10,262 nucleotides of DNA. Origin: Phoronis ovalis (Eukaryota > Phoronida > Phoronidae). Below, piece by piece: positions 1-9,700 of the stretch; position 1 is the first letter of the stretch, and every line of letters starts with the position of its first letter. The stretch lies in the NCBI GenBank assembly GCA_028565635.1, contig JAOXYB010065857.1, positions 1 to 10,262 on the forward strand, written 5' to 3'. Made by a program: the position numbers and the translations under genes. The notes under the pieces were generated by a model. The model ran no database searches. It was not told the origin of the DNA and worked only from the letters and a program-made list of their open reading frames with translations.

Positions 1-644
1 TACACTAGGAGCAATTTAATAATTTTAAATATTTAGTAAAAAAAAGAAAAAAATCAAAAAAGGTATACAATTCTATTGTTTCTTTAGATATGGGAAATAA
101 CTCCTATATGTGCAGGTACTTCTGAAACTTTATATCTCTACATAGTTTTTAAATATTACAATATAAAGATTCCTACATCAAGACTAAAGAATATTGCACC
201 AAAAAGGAGGAGTCATGTTTGCTAAATTTTATCAACAAAATGACTGTCAACAAACTAAATTGTCACGACGTTGTTACTTATGTGGCACAAATTTAACACA
301 AAAAATTGTGAACAAAAACTTATCGCTTTTTTATCGACATTTATTGCTGACTGTCCTATCCGATGGCCAAAATCAATAAGGAATTGCTTTGTACAAGTGA
401 ACAACGCAACTAAATCAACATGGCAACACCATCCTCAATTTTTACTTAAGAAATAAATTGATACATATTTTATCATACATAAGCATATAATGATGTAAAC
501 AGTGCTACAAAAACAAATACAGTACAATTTTTATTTACATCCCTTAAATATAATTCATATGATATATTTGCAGTTTATAATTTTGTAAGGTGGAGAAGTA
601 ATTTTATTTCCTTTAGTGGCGCCAAGAGTAAATTTATATTTTAC
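1..644. other. No supported gene: downstream intron of the VWDE-like gene
   Basis: AT-rich. The phase-1 donor at 644 means it begins an intron on the minus strand. I found no acceptor followed by an EGF-like frame. On the plus strand two short overlapping frames at 194-456 contain a CYLCG motif and, in another frame, SIRNCF. They are too weak to call a gene. Confidence 0.6.
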
Positions 645-758
645 CTGTGCAGTTAGATCCACTAAAACCGCTATGGCATTCGCAACGAAAACTTCCTTTC
701 TCATTGATGCAGGTTGAACTTGCAGGACATACATGAGTCATGGTGCATTCATCAAAAT
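645..758 (-). CDS. Exon: calcium-binding EGF module 2 (last exon visible)
   Basis: A 114-bp phase 1-1 exon (acceptor ending tttaacag, donor gtaaaa). It encodes [32 protein letters not shown] and SGSNCT. All six Cys are present, along with the calcium-binding D-x-D-E-C start and the C-x-N-x4-F-x-C-x-C hydroxylation motif. It ends in phase 1 with no stop codon, so another exon, probably a further EGF, must follow at lower coordinates. None is visible in positions 1-644, so it should lie outside the window. Confidence 0.93.
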
Positions 759-3700
759 CTGTTAAATTAGTTTAAAGAAAAAAACACATAACATCGTGTG
801 TGCGTGTGTTCGTGTGTATTCCATGCTTGTAAGTCAAAACATTATCAATTGTAGCAATTACAAAAATGAGTAAATTCAACAAAACGTTATCAGAAACCAG
901 TGATCTATTTACTTTTGCAATTAAATATAAAATACAACATTTTTATCTCCTGGTACAACAGCACGTGTTGCTACAGTTTAAATAAATCCATCCGTTAGTG
1001 TTCCGTTCCTTTTAACCATAGAGCTTAACCATAGTCACTTTTTGTTTTTTATCTCGAAAAGTAGAAGACCGATAATCCGTTTATTTATAAAGTACTCGTC
1101 TTGACACCAATCAAATTGCAGCTTACAATAATAGGTATAACAGTAAGCAGGTAGTGGGTAGAATAGGTCGATCACACACAGCGAAAGTTTATTTTCGGTT
1201 GGGCAAAAGTCTAGTGAAAAGTTTAATGACGTATTTATTTCGCTTTTGTTATATTGAAGGAACATAACTACTATTGTTTATGGTTAAGCCCAGACGTTAA
1301 TTGAGAAGGTACGGAACACTAACGGATGGATTTATTCAGACTGGGGTTGCGACATCATTTAATATTAAAATCAAATTGCGCATCCTGTGGTCACATATGT
1401 TTTTATTGTTTTTACCTGTGCAATTAGGAGCTTGCCCAGAAAATCCAGACTGACATTGACAAATGAAAGATCCTGGGGAGTTTATGCATATAGCATTTGG
1501 TCCACAAGGCTTCACAAGGCTTAAACATTCATCTATATCTGCAAGGAACAATCATAAAAGAAACATTTGACAAAACTAAAAGTAGAATCCAAATGGATTG
1601 ATCATTCCAATTAGCGCTTTTTAAACTATCAAAATACACCTTATCTTTGTTACTATTAGAATTATTGAAAGTGGTTTGGTTGGGAACACAAATCGACCTT
1701 AGGTATCTAAAACTGATAGTAGTTTATGCTGCTCCAAGTACTTCTTCGGACCTAAAATCCATTCACTTGTATTGAATAATTCGAGGATATTGATATTGTT
1801 ATATTTCACGTGAGAAAAAACGCATAAAAAGGGTGATTTTTAAGAAATAAGCACATTAACGCGCGTTACGCATTTAGGGTTTCATTTTTCACTACGACTA
1901 CATGGATGGGCATAAAAATGCTTTATTTGGAAAGTGTATAACGATGATCAGGACAGCTACGTTATTTGATCTTTAATTGTTTTACATTTTTTGTTGATTA
2001 CCAACGAATATCATTTCTTTTTCTCACAACTCAAAGTGCCCTTGACCCAACATTTAAAAGAAGCCGAGTCTCTAAAATTCCACATTCAAAGGAAAAAAAA
2101 CTGCGAAAATTCTAACTACTAAATTCTAACTAACCTAAATACTTCAGCGACATTTATAATAAAATATCTATAAATATAAATTTTTCCAAAATCATTTGGC
2201 TGATCATGATACACTTACCTTCACATCCTCCTTTTTTAGCTTGATAACCAGCTCCACAAGTACACTGCCAGTTATAATCCTTGGAGCAATGACAAGGCTG
2301 ACGGCTACATTTGCCGCAATCAGGTTTCGCTAGTAAGACGCAAAAAAAGATTTACCTTTACGAAAATAAAAGATAGGAATTTATTTAACTTTATTGTTCG
2401 TAGTAAGATACAACTTGCTACTTGAATTATATCATTTTACTTATGTGTTTTAACAATGTTTTATTTCGCGATGTCATTTCTATCGATGTTATTTTTTCTT
2501 ACGTGTTAACGTTTCCCACGCGTTGTCACTATAAAGTGGATTGCATTGTTGATAACACCAGTTGACTGGATTGTGCTGCAGGGCTTCATAGCAGTAACTG
2601 TTAATTAAGCAAGTACCAGGCTAAATGCAAAGAATACGAGCTCTAATTAGTTATGTACGTACATGAGGCCACATTTAATCATTTCACGAAAACTAGTAAC
2701 CGATTCAGATTACTATACCCTATAATTATAAAGGTATTAAGTTACCAGAATATCTCATAAGTATGGGGCGGATTTTTACACCTGAAACCTCGGTTTCATC
2801 TATTACTCTGTAGCAATGTGATATTGTCCTGGGTTGCAGGTATTACTCTATAGCTATCGGGTATTATCCTTGGCTATAGGTATTACCCTATACCTAAAGA
2901 AAAAAACAAGAAAACGCTCTTTTTGTTTAAAGTCCACATTATAACTAGATATAGTATATAGAGATTTCTAGAGAAGTAATTCATATTATTGTTATTACTA
3001 TTGTCGCAAACAAGGAGTTAAAAACAGCTATCAAAATCAGCACTAAAAATTGATCAAATTATGTTATTGAAAAATAATTTAATGATTTCCTAGTATCTGT
3101 TAAAAATGTATTGTTGAAAATAAACATTAAAATTCTTTTGTATTTTTGTACCACATTTGTTTAACGTATTTAGACGAATTATGTCATATATATATTAAGT
3201 TGGTACGGACTGATAAAACATGAAGTTTACCTTGACTGCCCAAGATGTATTGTTGATGCTTGATTCACAAGATTCGCATTTCTTTTTAACATTAATGTCG
3301 CCATTATCATAACAAACGTAGTCGATGAAGCATTTTCTTTCCTAAAAATTATAGTTATTTATATTGAGCGTACTGTTTTTAGTCTTCCAAATTACTGTAG
3401 ATAATTTTGTCAATTTTTATTCAGAAATAGGAACAGAAATCATCTGGCATCAGGTTTTTAGCAATAGCAGCTATCGTCTCTACTGCCGAAACTGAATGTA
3501 GTTCTTAAAGCGTATTCATGAGCTTTCTTTCCCTTTTCTTGTTTTTAATACCTCTAGGCAACGACATGTACTTTCCTTTTGAAAGAAAATATAACTTGAA
3601 AATAATAACATATTTGTCGAAAATTATAATGGAATTATTTCAAACCTACAAAAAAGTAACTTATGGTATAATGGTACATAGTTGACATGAACAACAAATA

Positions 3701-6700
3701 TCACAATATAACAATTAATAATAAATAAAAAATAATTCCACAAAAAAGTTCAAGAAAATAACACTTTAACCGTAGTGCTTAGGTTTTGTACTTTGTGCTC
3801 AGTCAATTACCTTTTGCGACCAAGAGGTGTTGGACACACTGATATTACATCCAAAGCATGGACTGTTGGGATTTTGTTCCAAGTCAGAAAAACACAAGCC
3901 ATCAATCAAACAAGAGTTCTCCTGAAAACATAAATAAACCACTTAATAAAATACCAAGGACTTGAATAATTACACATACTTAGAAGTTACCCACTAATTA
4001 TTCCAAAATATTTGTCAAATAATTGAAAGTATATACTCCCATTAACCCTATAATTATAATTATCTTCGCGTGTCCTGATTTAATAAATTGTCAACTAATG
4101 TCTGGTACCGGTGTGCGCGGTTTTGTGGACTGTAAATTACGTATCAAAAAGACTGACATTCTACAAAGTAAAATTTACTTGTATTTATGTTTAAAGTTTT
4201 ATAATTCTTAAATTAGAAGATGGTAGGTGCATTATATTTGAAGTACGTTTATTTTAACCAGTGAAACTTTCAGCGATTCCTGTAATGTTTTACTCATTTT
4301 AAACATTTAAACAATATTAGCAATAATTAGTCACTCAAAAGCTAAACGTAGTTTTTAGCTTAACATCTATGCAACTATTACATGTGTATTTGGCATCTGT
4401 GTACAGGTTTTTGAGAGTAAATGGAAAGGTATTATGCAAGCAAAATTAACACCTACCCTTCTAGTCCAAGTTTCATTGCTGTTGGTAGGGTCACATACAT
4501 CACAGTTGTGCAGTGGATTTATGTCTCCCGGAGCATGGCAAACACCATCAATATGACACGAGTTATTCTGTAAGGAAATTCAGTTTAATAATAATATTTA
4601 ATAAAAATAATGGACAAAAAGCTGTGGAATATCGTTACAGCCATCTTTATCACTAACAGATTGTGTAAAAAATGAATTTGAGCTTGTAAAACAATATGTC
4701 ATGCAAATGGCCGTAATCTGTTATGTACCTATGTTATTCATTGTTATTAGATAAACTTTACATATAATCTACTCGCATGCAACAGAGTATACCTACTATC
4801 CACTATGATATCAAATTATACCTATTTTATACAATCATTTGTTCATAAACTATAACTCAACAATATAGGCTACACAAAAATAGTATTATACTATATTCCA
4901 AATTTATCTCAAATATCAACAGTTATACACAAAAACATACTACATGGATCACAACCTAAACTGTCACTTTGTCAGCGTTTCTCTGTTATATATATAAATT
5001 TCACTTTAAACATAAATGATTACTTTAAGCACCACGAGTCGCATACAATTACATTTGAAGTAGATCTCAAAATGTGTTATGAAACATAGTTTACTACTGA
5101 AAGATTACCTTTAGAGTACATTCAAGAGATGTAGTATTACAAATTTCACAAGTAGCATCATAACCAATCAGAACTAGCTCGTCGCTATAGTGATTTCCAT
5201 CGTAAGAAACACTAATGTAATAACCATTGGCCTCTACAGAGCAAGAGACACTTCGCCGTCGTCTTCGCACATGTTCAGGTAAAGGACAGTAAATTTCACC
5301 CAAATTGTGAAACTCAGCCGTCACGTGTTGGATTTCATTTGAAACGTCTTGTTGGGAGCCACATATCTGCAAGTTGAGAGATCGTTTCATAATCAATAAG
5401 TGTAAAAATAATAAATGCTCTGTAAAGGTGATGTAATTAGGTTTAAACAGAAAAGTATGAAATCAGATTCTTGATCTTAAAAAGATTTTTTTTGTTAAAA
5501 TTGTTACTACTACTTCGACAGCCGAGCAATAATGGTGCATTTTTAAAAATATGTAAATTCAGTTGTATATATAAACGCTGAAAGTATGCTATTATGAGGG
5601 GAGTCTGAGGATTTCTTCCTAACACTAATGATTTATGTTAAAGGTTTAGTCAGACTGCATGTCTTGGGCAAGTCTACCTTGCCTCCAACAGATTTCTGGG
5701 CATGTTATTTATTACTGGAATATATTCCATGAATTAATTGTTTCCTAACTGCCAAAAGATACTGCACTTTTCCAGTCTGAATAAATCCATCCTTTAGTGC
5801 TCCATACCTTCTCAACTAACGTCTGGGCGTAACCATAGTCAATTTTTATTTATTATCTCGAAAGGCAGAAGAACGATAATCCCTTTGTGTCTATATAAGA
5901 AAGTTTTGACACCAATAGAATTGCCGCTTACAATAATAGGTATAAGAGCAGACTAACCGGTAGGGGTCGATCACACACATTCTGTCCTTCCAGAATTTAT
6001 CTACAGACGGCTAAGCAAAAAGCAAGCTTCCCGGAGATACCTATTCAGAATCATAATGATAGAATAGACGTAGCAGGCGATGTATCACGCAGAGAGAAAG
6101 GCAAAGTCGAGTTAAAAGTTTAATGACGTAATTATTTCGCTCTTAGCAAAAGTAAATATAACAACAATTGACTATTCAGACTGGCACTTTTCCATCTGAA
6201 AATTGTTGACGTACCTAATCCCACCTATTGACCCGTATGCATTTGAATTAGGTATGGTAACAGTGACAAAATTAAGGTTTGTTCTGTCGAACTAACTATA
6301 GTTAAAAATTCCAACTCACAATATAGTAAAATTAATTTTTAATTAATTAATTTCTGAAATGCTTACATACAGCGCGTACAGTACAAAAGGTTATTATCTT
6401 CTGCCCCTGAACAACTACCCCTTATAATGTTTTCGTTAATGACTAAGCATTTGGAAACATTTAGTATCTAAATAGAAAACAACCGCTTACTGTAAATTGT
6501 CTTAATCGGCATGTTATGTTGGATAAACCAACAAAATCACCATAAACGGGTGTCTGTTCACATGGTCGACTACTCAGATCACAAAGACCAGATTTTGGAA
6601 TGGAAAAAACATCAGGTGGCTTTGATATATTAACCGAGCAGTCATCACCCAATATATTCGCCTCATTGCAGTAACACGTCCCTAAAATACATGAAATTAG

Positions 6701-9700
6701 CTTTATTTCAAAAAAAATATTTTATGCAAAATAATAATTTTTTTATGATATTGTATATTTCCTGACTAGATTTAAACGTATACAATAATAATTCTTGCTG
6801 CTCGTAACCTTATATATCTGGTTTTTAAATCTCACATTCTCTCATAAGATATAATATGACAAAGGTGAAACATACAGGCGAGCTCAGATACTTGCATTGA
6901 TTCGCACAGAGGCAATTTGAGCATTTTATGCAGAAACTGTTAATTTTAAAACTAATGCTAGTTTTATGCTAAGAAGGCTCCGAAATATGATTATTCACCA
7001 GTAAATGGGTAAATGGTTCTATTTTGGGCACAAAATTAGTTCTTCATACTTGGTTATTTCAGATTGTAAATGAGCCAGAAAAATGCACAGTGATTTGAAA
7101 AACGTTTGATATAAACTATAAAAGTGTGTGGAATCTGGTTTTGGACCTTTGGCAAGATGGCTGCGCCCAGGGATTAACGGGCGGACTTCTAATTGTAAAT
7201 AGGTAGAGTTACGTCAAGTACGGATGCATATACCGTAAGACCTCAGCTGCCTTTTGAGCCAGCTAATATAGATGTCCCTGCTACATTTTAATCTTGTCAC
7301 TTCCGGGAGCTTTCTTATGTGATGTAACGATATTACTTAAGCTCTACTTACTATTTACAAACTTGCAATAAACGTCTTCCCTGCACAATCAAAGTGAAAA
7401 TCGTATTCTGTACAACTAAACAAGGTCTAAACCACAAAGAAGGATTCTATTCTTGTAAAGAGGTAGTTAAAATTAGCACTTGTGATTGTGAAATACGAAG
7501 TAGGAACACTATTTTTAACATCAGTTTATTCCAAAACCTAACTTACTTTCTTAATGAAAGATTTCGGTCTTATTTCAAGCCCTTTATTAGTTCTTTCTTA
7601 AAATAAGACATTTTCATTGGGAAAATGACTTAATTTTTTTACTAAACTGTAGCTACATGTGTTTTACTTAACCAGTATGTGATCAAATATCCATTCATTC
7701 TGTTGCCTTCTTTAGTCCTTTTTAAGAGTATTACCCCTCGCGTAATTTGAAATCAGGCTAAGTTGAACAAAGTGCCACGAGATAGTATGTTGCGATGTTT
7801 ACTATAATTATAGCTACTTTGACAGGACAACAGTTGCGGCAGGAAAAAAAACAATGTCCCTCGTGAGTATACCCCACCTAACATGATCGTTACTACAGAA
7901 ATAAGCTATCTTACCGTTCACACAGTTTCCATTGAAGCTACATTCATTTGGACATACGCTGGCAACAACTTCTAAAACACCTGGTAAAGGTACGGCAATA
8001 CCGGCATTATTATCTGGTACAGTCCACAAACTAATATTCCTGTCGATTTCCTCCATGCAAGAAGATTTCAATCCTTCTAAATGTTCAATGCTAAAATCTG
8101 TACCACCACTCAACTATAAATAGCAGAATAAATTATAAATATTTAAGATGCACTAAGATATATCTTTAATAAGCAAGTTACATGCATGAGATGACTTTAA
8201 GCATCATGGCATGTATTAACTAGCAAGTAATACTATCGCATACACTATACGTAAATTAAACACGTTTTTTTATAACAACGCGTTTGCTTCCGTAAATCAT
8301 GATTTACGAAAGCGTAGTTTCTATTGAGGCGGGTTTCTCAAAACTCATCGCATTTTAACCCTAAGATTGCAATGAGTTAGGATTAGATTTAGAACAAATT
8401 TAGACTTACGATAATCTTTGAGACAGACGTAAGGTAGCTTCGGGAACCCACCTGTCTATATTGCTGTGTTATAAAATGTATTTCTCAATATACAAAATGT
8501 AAAACTACTAAATGTAACAATTCACTACTTCAGGTGTTAATTCAAGGTATACCCAGATAAGATTTTATACATACCTTGATATCCTTGATACAGTTTTCTA
8601 CAGAACCAGTGGCATCCACATTAGGAACATTGCTTAAGCAAGCACTTCCAGAAGGTGACCCAACAATAAAATGTTCACAGTACGCACGAGCTCTCTTTTC
8701 TGTCCAAGGCGCTTGCCAGTCAGGGACCTTCAAATTACAATAAAAGATAGTACAAGATCAATATCACCAAAAGATGCCTTTTCACGTTATCTTATAAAAG
8801 CTATGTTTATAGTACTTTACATTTTAAAGCTACCAGCCCTTATTTGACTTAAAGATTGAGAAAGTAAAAATATTGTGCCTGGACGTATTTATTTTAAAAG
8901 TCAGGGTTTTTTTCAAAGCAAAAATATTAGGAAAACATGATGATTGCAGTGGACAGTTACTTCAATTGCCATTGTAAAAATTCTTACTCCTATTAAAATC
9001 AGTCATCGGTAGGACTTAATTCCCATCTAGTTTTATTAAATTGTTTTAAAAATCTTATTTCGGTAACAGAGCCAACAGATACTTTAAACACATTGCTATA
9101 AATGTCAAACTGCCAGTTTTACTCAATTCTTAAACTAAAACTTACAGATTGCTGAAATCAATGCTGTATGAATATAAAGCGCAAATATTGTTTTATCTTG
9201 CATTTTTATGTAATCGATTAATATAAACGATGTTTTATTGTACAAGAGTTATTTTAAAAATCAAGCAATCAAAACGAATCGGTATGTCATTATATCCATA
9301 TGAATATACACATGTATTACCTTTTGATTAAAATTTGGATCGTATTCAAATGTGTAAGCCACCTCATCTTCAATGTAATCATGGCCGACGCTTCTCTTCC
9401 TTCTTTCACACTTTACACGCTCTCGATCAGTGATGTCGTATATGGTGTGGATACAAGTTTGAAGTTCTTTACTGAAGCCACAGTGTGCCTGGGCTACCAA
9501 AGGTTCACCAGGTTTTTGTTTAATTACTGGACATTCACAGTAAACATGGCGGGAATAATATTTCATCAAAACATTTGTTCCACCATCATAAAGACTTTCT
9601 TTAGCAGGAACTCTACAGAAAGGCAATTAATTGTCTGGAAACATTAGTGAAACGTACCTATTAGAACCAATTCCGTAATTTCACGGGCAGATGAGTTCAT

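Larger units (their letters stand above)
2621..3230 (-). other. Intron, 610 bp, holds the tandem repeat
   Basis: Between Cys modules 3 and 4. Apart from the hairpin and 40-bp repeats, I see only AT-rich sequence. Confidence 0.7.
5367..6490 (-). other. Intron, 1,124 bp, holds MITE copy 2
   Basis: Outside the element at 5773-6183 I see only AT-rich sequence with a 12-bp palindrome ggaatatattcc near 5717-5728. Confidence 0.7.

Noticed and set aside
1035-1265. 76-codon minus-strand frame inside MITE copy 1
   Set aside because: No transposase motif, and the same region in copy 2 does not keep the frame; it is chance coding in a non-autonomous element.
1857-1868. taacgcgcgtta palindrome
   Set aside because: Only 12 bp and isolated; too short to claim a site.
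4023-4211. 62-codon plus-strand frame
   Set aside because: Hydrophobic start looks signal-like, but the rest is featureless and no splice context supports it.
2503-4567. The run of similar Cys units as a CRISPR or other DNA-level repeat array
   Set aside because: The similarity is in the protein (Cys spacing), not in the DNA; spacers are introns of unequal length with GT-AG ends.
5443-5625. 60-codon minus-strand frame in the intron below MITE copy 2
   Set aside because: Low-complexity composition, no motif, and no convincing splice sites in phase with the neighbouring exons.
7394-7606. 70-codon plus-strand frame
   Set aside because: No recognised motif, no partner exon, and ordinary for AT-rich intronic DNA.
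7932-8123. 63-codon plus-strand open frame
   Set aside because: Antisense shadow of the exon at 8113-7915.
9300-9647. 115-codon plus-strand open frame
   Set aside because: It lies antisense over the exon at 9610-9321 and has no motif of its own; the minus-strand reading has Cys motifs, splice sites and matching phases.
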